Counted from the first letter of the stretch, positions 1 through 7,711 are shown. The stretch is 19,511 nt of DNA from an uncultured Corynebacterium sp. (GCA_946220775.1 CAMIFC010000034.1:1-19511); one strand, 5' to 3'. The notes: generated from the letters alone by a model not told the origin. A program made the numbers and translations.

Positions 1-673
1 GGGTAGGGGGTGGGCTCCACAGATCGTTGATATCGGTGTGTTGAGGGGGTGTTCGATATTTGCAGTGTTGTTGTGGGGCGTGGCGACATCCCGAAAGCCC
101 AAAATATTTTTTGAGCCCAAATGGGGGTGACGGGTGGGAAAGTGCTTAATGATTTATTGTTAATCAGGTAAGAAGGCCCTTCGTTTCTTTATGTGTCTCA
201 GGTTAGCGACAAGAGGTTTAGGCCAAGATATATGCGAGTTTACGATAATCAAATCGCTTTAGATTGCATTTCGAATGCATTTATTCTCTGCGGGCGCGCT
301 GGGAGTCTATTGTGGGCTGATGTGCCGGACTGTGTGTTTGGTGGGCTGAGCTGCTTATTTGCTGTGAATTTCCATGAGCGTGCAGGTCAGAGTACTGCCG
401 GAAGCTATCTGAGCGTCTGGGGCGAGAATATTAAAATAGCTAATTTTGCGCCGGAAAATGCGGATTATTTATTTTGCTTTGTGTGAAGATCGCTCGTTTT
501 CTTTGTGCTAGCTTCCTAAGAGGACTGGGCATGGCTCAGGCGCAATATTCCGAGGAGCACCACCAATGAAGTTCGGATATTGTTCAAACCTTTTCTCCGG
601 GTATTGATCAATCTCGGGTATTTGGTGACCTCGGTAGTGAGATCGACGTTCAGATAAGAGAGAGGCGCGCACA
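1..673. other. A+T-rich gene-poor leader of the surface-protein gene
   Basis: No convincing gene is visible. A 97-codon GTG-started frame at 193-486 has no good ribosome binding site and no family resemblance. The stretch is clearly richer in A and T than the rest of the window, as expected for a long promoter or leader region or for acquired DNA. Small dyads are present: TTAATGATTTATTGTTAA at 146-163 (imperfect) and ATTGATCAAT at 603-612 (perfect). Either could bind a regulator of the adhesin that starts at 674, but I recognise no known operator. No confident -10/-35 pair was found. Confidence 0.5.
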
Positions 674-2476
674 TTGACTAGCGCAACACTTAGCCAGGAG
701 TGGCGTTCGGCTGCTTCAGGTGAAGCTGGGAATAACTCCTGGCTACGCAAGGTTTCGGCGGTCTTTTTGGCTGCCGTGCTGGCCATTGTTGGAGCACTAG
801 GCGCTCCAACCAAGGCCTTTGCAATTGAAGGCGACTACAACGAGACATTTACGGCCTACCAAGACCGGAACTTCTTCGGTGAGCCGTCCAAATTCGGACC
901 GCTCTTCGTACAGGACTACGACAAGGGCATGGACACCAACGGTGCGGAGGTTGTGTTCTGCTTCAACCATTCGCGTGCACAACCCCAGGACGCCAGCGAC
1001 TACAACGGCCTCTACCCAAAGCCTAAGTACACGCGGTTGGCATCCGAAGGGCGACTGGACGACTTCCTAGATCGACCATCGGTACACGGGCAGATCGAAA
1101 AGCACGTAATCGACGTGGTGTACAACTATGAGCGCGTTGGTCAGTACTACGGCCTGTCCGATCTTGACAAGAACAACATTGCGCAGCTGGCAATCTGGTA
1201 CTTCACGGACAATAAGCAGTCAGATGTTGCTCAATGGGGCGCTAACCCGTATGCTGCATACAAAACCCTGATCGGTCAGGAAGTTGCTGACGGCCCAGGC
1301 CTGAAGACCGCGCCAGACAACATCACGCTGGATATTTTCGAATCAACCACTGAGTTTAGTGGTAAGCGCTACCAGAACCTGCTCAGCACCACGACTCGCG
1401 ACAAGACCACGCGCGAAGAAGTTCCTGGCAGCGAGGGCGAAGAGGAAAAGGAAGCATCCATTACCACTTTCGCTCACGGCGCTAAGAAGGAAGACAAGTC
1501 CCTGTCCGAACAGGGCGGCACCATCACCGACATCGTGACCTACTCCGGCCTGGAAGCTGGCAAGGAGTACAAGATGGAGGGCCAGCTGTTCGTTCGCGAC
1601 GAGAACGGCAAGGAATCCGGCTCTGTCGGCGAGATCGAGACCGTCAACTTCACCCCTGAGGCTTCCGACGGCACCGTCGAGGTCAAGTTCGAGGTATCCG
1701 CAGAGGATGCGAAGAAGCTCGCTGGCAAGCACGTCGTGGCCTTCGAGACCCTGTGGGGCACTAGCGATAACAACAAGATCATTGCTAAGCACACGGACAT
1801 CAACGATGAAGATCAGTCCGTTCTGATCGAGAAGAAGAAGGAAGAAACGCCGAAGGAAGACGACAAGGAAGAGGGCGAAATCGGCAGCGGCGGCGAAATC
1901 GGCAGCGGCGGCGAAATCGGCAGCGGCGGCGAAATCGGCTCCAGCGTCGGCTCCAGCGACAGCAGTGAAGCTATCGGTTCCTTCGCAGGCGGCGTAGCCA
2001 TCGGAAGCCTCGCAGGTGGCCTCCTCGGAAGTTCCGAAAAGGAGAAGAACGAAGGAACTCCAAAGGAGAACTACAGCGGCGACAACAAGGACGGCGACAA
2101 GGGCGGCGAGAAGACTGAAAAGACCGAAAAGACCGAGACCAACCGTGGCGGCGAGAAGTCTGAAAAGACCGAAAAGACCGAGACCAACCGTGGCGGCGAG
2201 AAGTCTGAAAAGACCGAAGGTAACCGCGGTGGCGAAAAAGTAACGGGACAGGTCGAAAAGGAAAACTACGCTTCGCAGAAGGGTGGCGCGGAAGAAGGTC
2301 AGAAGACTGATTCTTCCCAGACGCAGGCTGCTCAGAAGCACGAGGCTGCCCAGAAGAAGGAAGGCGAGGTCAAGTTCCTCGCTAACACTGGTGCAAACGT
2401 GACGGGCGTTGCTATCGCAGCATTGGTCCTGATCGCAATTGGCGGTGTAATCATCGTGCGCCGTCGTAAGTCTTAA
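674..2476 (+). CDS. LPxTG-type wall-anchored thioester/ester-bond (VaFE-type) surface adhesin
   Basis: Predicted sortase-anchored adhesin of 600 residues. Start: TTG at 674, preceded by AAGAGAGAGG at 656-665. Residues 1-50 form a long signal peptide with a likely AFA|IEG cleavage site. Residues 51-225 resemble a thioester domain (TQXA/TED type): Cys96 in FCFNHS and Gln171 in IAQLAIWYF are placed to form the internal Cys-Gln thioester that such adhesins use to bind host amines covalently. Residues 262-386 resemble a T-Q ester-bond (VaFE) stalk domain, with Thr264/265 in the first strand and Gln381 in HTDINDEDQ as the likely cross-link. The stalk continues with GEIGSG repeats (401-423), a Gly-rich hydrophobic patch (434-452) and Lys/Glu/Thr repeats (477-522). 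The C-terminus has LANTG (569-573), a hydrophobic helix and RRRKS, a complete sorting signal. No sortase gene is in the window. It is probably monocistronic. Domain calls are from motifs; the host ligand is unknown. Confidence 0.88.
   Translation: MTSATLSQEWRSAASGEAGNNSWLRKVSAVFLAAVLAIVGALGAPTKAFAIEGDYNETFTAYQDRNFFGEPSKFGPLFVQDYDKGMDTNGAEVVFCFNHSRAQPQDASDYNGLYPKPKYTRLASEGRLDDFLDRPSVHGQIEKHVIDVVYNYERVGQYYGLSDLDKNNIAQLAIWYFTDNKQSDVAQWGANPYAAYKTLIGQEVADGPGLKTAPDNITLDIFESTTEFSGKRYQNLLSTTTRDKTTREEVPGSEGEEEKEASITTFAHGAKKEDKSLSEQGGTITDIVTYSGLEAGKEYKMEGQLFVRDENGKESGSVGEIETVNFTPEASDGTVEVKFEVSAEDAKKLAGKHVVAFETLWGTSDNNKIIAKHTDINDEDQSVLIEKKKEETPKEDDKEEGEIGSGGEIGSGGEIGSGGEIGSSVGSSDSSEAIGSFAGGVAIGSLAGGLLGSSEKEKNEGTPKENYSGDNKDGDKGGEKTEKTEKTETNRGGEKSEKTEKTETNRGGEKSEKTEGNRGGEKVTGQVEKENYASQKGGAEEGQKTDSSQTQAAQKHEAAQKKEGEVKFLANTGANVTGVAIAALVLIAIGGVIIVRRRKS
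1874..1942 (+). repeat. 18-nt in-frame tandem repeat (GEIGSG units)
   Basis: Nearly identical consecutive 18-nt units encode GEIGSG, three full copies plus a partial fourth, within the stalk of the surface protein. Because the unit is a multiple of three, copy-number change would alter stalk length without breaking the frame. Confidence 0.85.
2102..2239 (+). repeat. 45-nt in-frame tandem repeat (GGEK-SEKTEKTETNR units)
   Basis: Two full 15-residue units followed by a shortened unit (GGEKSEKTEGNR) and a final GGEK lie in the wall-spanning region of the surface protein. The copies are nearly identical at the DNA level, suggesting recent duplication. Such Lys/Glu/Thr repeats usually act as a flexible wall-spanning spacer. 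Confidence 0.85.
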
Positions 2477-2552
2477 GACTTAAGGCTTGGGACTTAGGGC
2501 CTGGGCCTTAGGGCTTAGGTGCTGGGTTTAGTCCCCGGCTGGTGAGGCTGAC

Positions 2553-2576
2553 AGCTCCGAGCTTCGGCTCGGGGCT
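2553..2576 (+). other. TTCG-loop hairpin
   Basis: The arms AGCTCCGAGC and GCTCGGGGCT pair over 10 bp with one G-U, closed by a TTCG tetraloop, a very stable RNA fold. No T-run follows, so it is not a terminator by itself. It may protect the 3' end of the surface-protein mRNA or be part of a two-step termination region. Confidence 0.55.
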
Positions 2577-2648
2577 CCGGCTCCGATTTCGGGCTCTGGC
2601 CGAGCCACCCAGCGAGGCTGGCTCCGGCTGATCCCCCAGCTGAACTGG

Positions 2649-2697
2649 AGTGCCGCTCCAAGACCATGAGTATTGGTCTTGGAGCGGCACTCTTTTT
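2649..2697 (+). terminator. Rho-independent terminator of the surface-protein gene
   Basis: A perfect 17-bp stem (2649-2665 with 2675-2691) with a 9-nt loop is followed by CTTTTT. It lies about 170 nt past the stop codon. The long perfect stem and T-run make it the best terminator of the region for + strand transcription. Confidence 0.85.
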
Positions 2698-2797
2698 GCT
2701 TTACTGCTGCGCTTATGGGCCATCCATCCATGGTTGACTCGTCCGGCTAGGCACATGAGCTACCCCGTTGGGTGCGCGACCCCCAAAATGCATAGAT

Positions 2798-2857
2798 GCC
2801 GACGTCGTAAGGCCGATTAGGGACTAAAACCGGGCTAATCGGCCTTGCGACGTCGGC
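2798..2857. repeat. Long inverted repeat, possible bidirectional terminator
   Basis: Two 23-nt arms (2798-2820 and 2835-2857) are complementary with a single G-T position, around a 14-nt loop. It sits between convergent genes. The - strand side is followed by ATTTT a few bases beyond the stem, the + strand side by no T-run. It may stop transcripts from both sides, or be a palindromic repeat element. See the similar structures at 7814-7884 and 15625-15693. Confidence 0.7.
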
Positions 2858-3024
2858 CTTAATGCAAAGTGCCCCTGCAGCCCGGTGAAATGCGGGGCCG
2901 AGAGGCGTAAATGGGCGCTGGGTGCGGCGTGAATGCGGGGAGGGTGGTGCTGGAGGTGCTTGTGGTGTTAAAGCTGCCCGTGGTTAAAAGTGCAGGTGAG
3001 GGGGGAGCAAAGAAAGAGAGAGGG

Positions 3025-3585
3025 CTAAAGCTCCAAGTGCATTTCCACGTGCTTGACGCCTTCGACGTCGAAGGGCTCGTCGACAGCCTCAAAACCGTAG
3101 AGCTCATAGACCGGCTGCAAGTTCGTCTGAGTTTCAACCTTCAACAGCGCCCGCTGGGTAGTTGGGTCGAGCGCAGCCGCGCGCTCCTTGGCTACCTCAA
3201 GACCAGCCTGCAGCAACTGGTCTGCGATACCATATCCGCGTAGGTCAGGGTGTACGCACAGGCGTCCTAACTGTTGTGCGTCAACTGGGCCGAAGAGCCG
3301 AGCCGTGCCAACCAGTCGCATGGGGGAGCCTGGATCTGCGGTTCCCCAAGGGTAATCAGGGCCGCTGCCGGGATGGATATAGGCGAGGATGTGGTGCGTG
3401 TCCGGCTTGGCGTCCTGATCGTCGATCTCGGCGAAGGGAGCGCGCTGTTCATTGACGAAAACGTCGACACGCAGCTTGTAAAGTGCGTGAACCTGGTAGG
3501 CGGGCATCGACAGCAATGTCCGCCCGGTGATGTGAACCTTGGGTGCGCCTTCGGGGATACCAGCAAGCTCATGATCGAACGTCAT
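3025..3585 (-). CDS. GNAT-family N-acetyltransferase, ElaA-like
   Basis: The protein of 186 residues (from ATG at 3585) is a single GNAT domain transferring an acetyl group from acetyl-CoA to an unknown amine. The ElaA-like signature LYKLRVDVFVNEQ (residues 36-48) followed by EIDDQD (53-58) is clear. The acetyl-CoA loop follows strand 4 as VHPDLRGYGIADQLL (111-125), with Arg115, Gly116 and Gly118 in the Q/RxxGxG/A position. The C-terminal VYELYGFEAV is the usual GNAT end. A TTG at 3612 would add nine residues. Neither start has a Shine-Dalgarno, which fits a leaderless or short-leader message from the promoter at 3625-3630. It follows fprA on the same strand after about 220 bp, but probably has its own promoter. 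ElaA proteins are poorly characterised, so the substrate is not assigned. Confidence 0.87.
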   Translation of the reverse strand: MTFDHELAGIPEGAPKVHITGRTLLSMPAYQVHALYKLRVDVFVNEQRAPFAEIDDQDAKPDTHHILAYIHPGSGPDYPWGTADPGSPMRLVGTARLFGPVDAQQLGRLCVHPDLRGYGIADQLLQAGLEVAKERAAALDPTTQRALLKVETQTNLQPVYELYGFEAVDEPFDVEGVKHVEMHLEL

Positions 3586-3624
3586 GGGTGTGATGTTACC
3601 GTGCCAACGCAAAAATCGTGACCA

Positions 3625-3630
3625 ATTATA
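3625..3630 (-). promoter_or_regulatory. -10 box for the acetyltransferase gene
   Basis: A perfect TATAAT lies on the - strand, about 13 nt before the TTG codon at 3612 and about 40 nt before the ATG at 3585. A transcript starting near 3617-3619 would have almost no leader for the TTG start. No strong -35 is visible, which is common in actinobacteria. Confidence 0.55.
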
Positions 3631-3740
3631 GAACTAATTGGGATAATGTGTGGCACATGACCGGCCACCGAGCTAGTGGTGCGGCCAGCGCCGGTGGGGT
3701 GGGGCAGTCGGCGGGCGACCTGGCGGCCGGAGCCCGGCTA

Positions 3741-3800
3741 GTCAACCACCGCGCCGGCCAGCCAGCCACCGTGCCGGCCAGTCAACCACCGCCGCGCCAC
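3741..3800. repeat. Three tandem 20-nt G+C-rich repeats
   Basis: Three head-to-tail units of exactly 20 nt, consensus GYCARCCACCGYGCCGGCCA, lie just downstream of the fprA stop codon (- strand), in the gap before the acetyltransferase. The third unit is divergent at its end. Related GC-rich words continue leftward to about 3675. Their role is unknown; they may be a simple expansion in a non-coding spacer. Confidence 0.7.
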
Positions 3801-3807
3801 CCAACCC

Positions 3808-5298
3808 CTACTTCTCGCTGGACTTGTTGAGCATGTCCTCCCAGCCACGGACCTTCTTGCGCTCGCGGTCTTCGGCCTCGCCGAGCTCGCGCTCGTGCTT
3901 GTCGAGCGCGTACCAGCCACCCCAATCTGTCCAGGTCAAACCGCGTTCGGAGAGCAACTTCTCGATCGCATCCAGTCCCGGCTCGGAGGGGTTGAAGCCG
4001 CGGCCAGCGCCAGCGTCGGCGAGGAGGTTGTCGACGACTTCGTTGGCGTCTCCCTTGGTGTTGCCGATCAGGCCAACCGGCCCGCGGCGGACCCAGCCGG
4101 TGGCATAAACGCCCGGCAGCGTTTCGCGCTTCTCTGCCTCCGGATCGGCGCTACCCGGAACACCGGCAATGCCATCAGCCGTGGGTCCCTCAGTGAGCAC
4201 GCGACCACCCACATTCGGCAGCACGTTTTCGCGCTCGTCCCATGGCAGGTCAGTCACGGCGTCGGAGCGGTAGCCCACAGCGCGGTACACCGCACCAACC
4301 GGCCACTCGCGAGTTTCGCCAGTCGAAGAGATCGACCCATCACCATTGAGCTTCGTGCGTTCGGTGACCAGTGCGGTGACGTTGCCATCAGCGTCGACCT
4401 TCACTTCCTTCGGGGATTCGAAGAAGTGCAGGTACAGCTTGTGCGGCGCGTCGGTCGGGTCGGCGATGGCGTACTGCTCCAATAGGGAGCACACCATGTC
4501 CTGGATCTTGGAGTTGCGACGAGCATCCTTGGAGGCAGCGTCGTAGTCGATGTCCTCCGGGTTGACGATCACTTCGATCGTATCGGAGTAGTTCAGCTCC
4601 TTGAGCTCCAGCGGCGTGAACTTCGCCTGCGCCGGCCCGCGACGACCAAAGACGTGAACCTCCTTCGCCTGGTTCTTCTTCAGAGACTCGTACACATTAT
4701 CCGGGATTTCGGTGCTCAGCAGCTCCTCGCCGGTCTTCGCTAGCATGCGAGCCACATCGAGCGCAACGTTGCCCACACCAATAACTGCCACGGATTCAGC
4801 CTCGAGGTTCCAATCCTCGGAGAATAGCGGGTTGGCGTCATAAAAACCGACGAATTCGCCAGCGCCGATGGTGTGCTCACCGCCGGGGATCGGGAGGGGG
4901 CGGTCGTCGGTGGCGCCGGTGGCGTAGATGACTGCGTCGTAGTACTTCTTCAGGTCATCCAGCGAGAGGTCAGTACCAATGTTGACGTTGCCGAACAGGC
5001 GGATTTGCGGCTTATCGAGCACGCGGTGGAGCGCCTTGATGATGCCCTTAATACGCGGGTGGTCCGGCGCGACACCATAGCGGATCAGCCCAAATGGCGC
5101 GGGCATGCGTTCGAAAATGTCGACGCTCACGCCATCGATCGGGGTATCCCCCTTCGCGTCGGGGATGGTCGCCTTCGTGAGCGCATCGGAGGCGTAAATG
5201 CCAGCCGGGCCCGAGCCAATGACGGCGACGCGGAGCGGGCGGGCGTTGTGAGCTGCAGTTTCAGACACGTTTGTTTTCGATCCAATCTTCGTTTTCAA
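3808..5298 (-). CDS. fprA: Ferredoxin/adrenodoxin-type NADP reductase FprA
   Basis: FAD enzyme moving electrons between NADPH and ferredoxin; here the likely donor system for the sulfite reductase encoded divergently. It belongs to the adrenodoxin reductase/FprA group. The FAD-binding segment VAVIGSGPAGIYASDAL lies near the N-terminus, followed by PAPFGLIRYGVAPDHPRIK, typical of the group. The NADP-binding Rossmann motif is VAVIGVGNVALDVARML, and the C-terminal YATGWVRRGPVGLIGNTKGDA closes the FAD site. The TTG start at 5298 (496 residues) is preferred because AGGGGG lies six bases upstream. A GTG at 5325 would add nine residues but lacks a good ribosome site. The protein is slightly longer than the roughly 456 residues of the mycobacterial enzyme. 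Its promoter overlaps an McbR-type box, so repression with the sulfur regulon is expected. In C. glutamicum the equivalent gene (fpr2) borders the cysIXHDNYZ cluster. Confidence 0.92.
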   Translation of the reverse strand: MKTKIGSKTNVSETAAHNARPLRVAVIGSGPAGIYASDALTKATIPDAKGDTPIDGVSVDIFERMPAPFGLIRYGVAPDHPRIKGIIKALHRVLDKPQIRLFGNVNIGTDLSLDDLKKYYDAVIYATGATDDRPLPIPGGEHTIGAGEFVGFYDANPLFSEDWNLEAESVAVIGVGNVALDVARMLAKTGEELLSTEIPDNVYESLKKNQAKEVHVFGRRGPAQAKFTPLELKELNYSDTIEVIVNPEDIDYDAASKDARRNSKIQDMVCSLLEQYAIADPTDAPHKLYLHFFESPKEVKVDADGNVTALVTERTKLNGDGSISSTGETREWPVGAVYRAVGYRSDAVTDLPWDERENVLPNVGGRVLTEGPTADGIAGVPGSADPEAEKRETLPGVYATGWVRRGPVGLIGNTKGDANEVVDNLLADAGAGRGFNPSEPGLDAIEKLLSERGLTWTDWGGWYALDKHERELGEAEDRERKKVRGWEDMLNKSSEK

Positions 5299-5368
5299 AC
5301 TAATCCCCCTATCTAAGGTAGCCACGGTTCGCCCGAGGCGCGAGAAAGTAGGGTTCGCTGTGAGCTGA

Positions 5369-5398
5369 ACTATAGACCGATCGGTCTGCTTGAATCAA
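5369..5398 (-). promoter_or_regulatory. Predicted fprA promoter (-35 TTGATT, -10 TATAGT)
   Basis: On the - strand TTGATT (5398-5393) and TATAGT (5374-5369) are 18 bp apart. The McbR-like box at 5373-5388 occupies the spacer and touches the -10 element, the classic position for repression by blocking RNA polymerase. Confidence 0.65.
5373..5388. promoter_or_regulatory. McbR-type operator 1 (fprA side)
   Basis: TAGAC-CGATCG-GTCTG matches the known McbR operator TAGAC-N6-GTCTA at 9 of 10 defined positions. McbR is the TetR-family repressor of methionine and cysteine synthesis in C. glutamicum, released by S-adenosylhomocysteine. The box lies inside the predicted fprA promoter. Confidence 0.75.
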
Positions 5399-5523
5399 CC
5401 TGGGCGCGGTTTCTTGCCATTTTTTCAGGATGTCAGCCAGGTTACGCTGGCTCCTTGGTTTAGTGCTCCTGGCTGCGGTGACGGGGGTTTGGGGTGATGG
5501 GGAGGTGCTGAAGGGGGTGAAAA

Positions 5524-5539
5524 TAGACCGCATCGTCTA
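5524..5539. promoter_or_regulatory. McbR-type operator 2 (middle)
   Basis: TAGAC-CGCATC-GTCTA is a perfect match to TAGAC-N6-GTCTA. It lies midway between fprA and cysI, upstream of the predicted cysI promoter. It could act on either side or allow co-operative binding or looping with the other two boxes. Confidence 0.78.
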
Positions 5540-5590
5540 GGTGAAAGTGCAGTTCGGGGGTGGTTTGAGTTGGAGATGGGTAAAAACGTG

Positions 5591-5620
5591 TTGCAAATCT
5601 CTCTGGGGTGGGCTTAAAGT
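5591..5620 (+). promoter_or_regulatory. Candidate cysIX promoter
   Basis: TTGCAA (5591-5596) and TAAAGT (5615-5620) are 18 bp apart. The expected start point near 5627 would place McbR box 3 (5632-5647) just downstream, where a bound repressor would block escape. The -35 and -10 matches are only moderate. Confidence 0.45.
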
Positions 5621-5631
5621 GGGACGCAATG

Positions 5632-5647
5632 TAGACAGGTCGGTCTA
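5632..5647. promoter_or_regulatory. McbR-type operator 3 (cysI side)
   Basis: TAGAC-AGGTCG-GTCTA is a perfect match to TAGAC-N6-GTCTA, about 50 bp before the cysI start codon and just downstream of the predicted promoter. This placement supports sulfur-responsive repression of cysIX. Confidence 0.8.
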
Positions 5648-5698
5648 GGGTTGCTTCCGGGGGCCGAGCCTCTCGACCACAAACGAAGGAAATAAACC

Positions 5699-7375
5699 AT
5701 GACAGCACCAGCGAAACCAAAACGTCGTGCACGAAAGCCCAGGCCACAAGGGCAATGGCTCGTCGACGGCACCACACCACTCAACGACGACGAACGCATT
5801 AAACAAGAAGATGCCGGCACCGCCGTCGCCCAGCGCATCCGCGACATTTACGCCAAGGAGGGCTTCGACTCGATCGCGAAGGAAGACCTCTCGCCACGTT
5901 TCAAATGGGTGGGGCTCTATACACAGCGCCGCCCGGGCCTCGACGGCACGAAGACCTCCACCCTCACCAACGAGGAGCTGCAGGACCACTACTTCATGAT
6001 GCGCATCCGCCTCGACGGCGGGCTCGTCAGCAACGAACAGCTCCGCGTCATCGGCGAAATCTCCAGCGAATACGCACGTGGCACCGCAGATTTCACTGAC
6101 CGCCAAAACGTCCAACTCCACTGGATCCGCATCGAAGACGTCCCCACGATCTGGGACCGCCTCGCCGCTGTCGGGCTGGACACGATGTTCGGCTGCGGTG
6201 ACGTCCCACGCGTGATCCTCGGTTCGCCAGTCGCCGGCATCGCTGCCGACGAAATCATCGACGCGACCCCCGCCATCCACGAAATCAAGAAAAACTGGTT
6301 GCCGCGCGAAGAATTCGTCAACCTGCCGCGCAAATTCAAGTCCGCAGTCAGCGGCAATGCCCGCCAGGACGTCACCCACGAAATCCAAGACCTCGCCTTC
6401 ATCGGCTCCGAACACCCCGAACACGGACCCGGGTTCGACGTATGGGTCGGCGGCGGACTATCCACCAACCCCATGCTGGCCCAGCGGCTCGGCGCGTGGA
6501 TTCCGTTGGAAGATGTGCCGGAAGTATGGGGTGGCGTCGTGCGAATCTTCCGCGACTACGGCTACCGCAAGATCCGCAACCGCGCGCGACTGAAATTCCT
6601 GGTCGCGGACTGGGGAGTCGAGAAATTCCGGCAGGTGCTGGAGGACGACTACCTCGGGCGCAAGCTCATCGATGGGCCGGAGCCGGAGGAATACCCGGGC
6701 TACCGCGACCACGTTGGCATCCACGACCAGCGCGATGGGGCGGTGTACCTGGGCGTGAAGCCGACGGTGGGGCACACCGACGGCGAGCAGCTGCAGCAGC
6801 TTGCGGACCTCGCGGATCAATATGGTGTGACGCGGCTGCGGACCACCGCGGATAAGGAACTGCTGTTCCTGGACCTGAACCGCGAATACGCCGAAGAGTT
6901 GGCTGGGGAGCTCGCGGAGCTCGGCCTGTCGGCCTCACCATCGGCATTCCGGCGGGACATTATTAGTTGCACGGGCCTGGAGTTCTGCAAACTCGCGCAT
7001 GTGGTGACCAAGCAGCGAGCCATCGAGCTGGTCGATGAGCTGGAAGAACGATTGGGTGACCTGGATGTTCCGCTGAAGATCTCGCTGAATGGTTGCCCGA
7101 ACTCCTGCGCGCGGTCGCAGGTTGCGGACATTGGCCTTTCCGGCAAGGTGCTGACCGATGACGATGGTAACCGCGTGGAAGGATTCCAGGTTCACCTTGG
7201 CGGCAAGGTTGGCTTACAGCCGGGATTTGGGCGCAAGGTTCGCGGCAACAATGTGTTCTCGACGGACTTGGGCGATTACGTGGTGCGCGTGGTGTCGCGG
7301 TTCAAGGAGGAACGCGAGCCAGGGGAGCAGTTCAGCGCATGGGTCGCCCGCGCTGATGAGGAGGCTTTGGTGTGA
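5699..7375 (+). CDS. cysI: Ferredoxin-dependent assimilatory sulfite reductase
   Basis: Cytosolic siroheme/[4Fe-4S] enzyme that reduces sulfite to sulfide with six electrons for cysteine and methionine synthesis. The 558-residue length fits the ferredoxin-dependent SirA/NirA group rather than the NADPH type. The cluster ligands are visible: Cys424 and Cys430 in CTGLEFCKLA, Cys466 and Cys470 in NGCPNSCARSQ. The N-terminal half carries RFKWVGLYTQRR and DRQNVQLHWIR, typical of the fold. Tyr74 and Cys166 are 92 residues apart, the same spacing as the Tyr69-Cys161 covalent link of M. tuberculosis NirA/SirA; if they are equivalent, this argues for sulfite rather than nitrite as substrate. ATG at 5699 has GAAGGA eight bases upstream. 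cysX overlaps the stop codon by four bases, so the two are translationally coupled. fprA on the other side likely supplies reduced ferredoxin. Regulation by McbR-type boxes is predicted. Confidence 0.94.
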   Translation: MTAPAKPKRRARKPRPQGQWLVDGTTPLNDDERIKQEDAGTAVAQRIRDIYAKEGFDSIAKEDLSPRFKWVGLYTQRRPGLDGTKTSTLTNEELQDHYFMMRIRLDGGLVSNEQLRVIGEISSEYARGTADFTDRQNVQLHWIRIEDVPTIWDRLAAVGLDTMFGCGDVPRVILGSPVAGIAADEIIDATPAIHEIKKNWLPREEFVNLPRKFKSAVSGNARQDVTHEIQDLAFIGSEHPEHGPGFDVWVGGGLSTNPMLAQRLGAWIPLEDVPEVWGGVVRIFRDYGYRKIRNRARLKFLVADWGVEKFRQVLEDDYLGRKLIDGPEPEEYPGYRDHVGIHDQRDGAVYLGVKPTVGHTDGEQLQQLADLADQYGVTRLRTTADKELLFLDLNREYAEELAGELAELGLSASPSAFRRDIISCTGLEFCKLAHVVTKQRAIELVDELEERLGDLDVPLKISLNGCPNSCARSQVADIGLSGKVLTDDDGNRVEGFQVHLGGKVGLQPGFGRKVRGNNVFSTDLGDYVVRVVSRFKEEREPGEQFSAWVARADEEALV

Positions 7376-7581
7376 GCGTGCCTGATGTCGACGTATTGCC
7401 GCCGGTAAATAAGGAGATTGGTGGAAAAGTGGGCCACAGCAATGGACGACGAGCAACGGTGAACTTCTGCCCATACTGCTCAGGCCAGAACCTGTTTCCC
7501 TCGATGGAGACAGATAATGCCTGGCAGTGCCGCGAATGCCGCCGGGAATTCTCGGTGAAGCTGCACGGGCTGCTGCCTTAG
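7372..7581 (+). CDS. cysX: CysX-like small CxxC/CxxC electron-transfer protein
   Basis: Small protein of 69 residues starting at GTG 7372, which overlaps the cysI stop (GTGA). AGGAGG at 7359-7364, inside the cysI end, gives a good ribosome site. Two CxxC pairs, CPYC (33-36) and CREC (53-56), form a compact metal site of rubredoxin or zinc-ribbon type. In C. glutamicum the gene directly after cysI (cysX) is proposed to be a ferredoxin-like electron carrier for sulfite reductase. Position, size and Cys pattern support the same role here. The metal (iron or zinc) cannot be told from the sequence. Unlike C. glutamicum, no cysH, cysD or cysN follows: the operon ends here. Confidence 0.83.
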   Translation: MSVPDVDVLPPVNKEIGGKVGHSNGRRATVNFCPYCSGQNLFPSMETDNAWQCRECRREFSVKLHGLLP

Positions 7582-7711
7582 GTGGTGGCTGGGGCGTGTG
7601 GCTAGCGCGTGGCTGAGTGGCGCCTGCGCGGTTGGTGCGGCCGCCTGGCTGGCTCGGCCGGCCCGGACCTCGCGGTTCGCTCTGGTCAGGCGGTTAGTGC
7701 TCCGCCCAGAC

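Larger units (their letters stand above)
2477..3024. other. Convergent intergenic region with several hairpins
   Basis: This lies between the surface-protein gene (+) and the acetyltransferase gene (-). It starts with a degenerate run of CTTAGGGC-like words (2477-2520), then a hairpin with a TTCG loop (2553-2576), then a strong terminator (2649-2697) and a long inverted repeat (2798-2857). No coding region is convincing. Frames read here are low-complexity shadows of the repeats. Confidence 0.6.

Noticed and set aside
193..486. 97-codon GTG-started frame in the left A+T-rich region
   Set aside because: No ribosome binding site, no recognisable domain, mixed composition, and placed where the adhesin promoter is expected. 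Not supported as a gene.
1343..2341. Long 332-codon frame on the - strand inside the surface-protein gene
   Set aside because: A shadow frame created by the strongly biased Lys/Glu/Gly codons of the real gene on the other strand; its Leu/Ala/Phe-rich content reflects that.
3618..3830. 70-codon + strand frame between the acetyltransferase and fprA
   Set aside because: It lies across the promoter of the acetyltransferase gene and the 20-nt repeats, with no ribosome site and a repeat-derived sequence.
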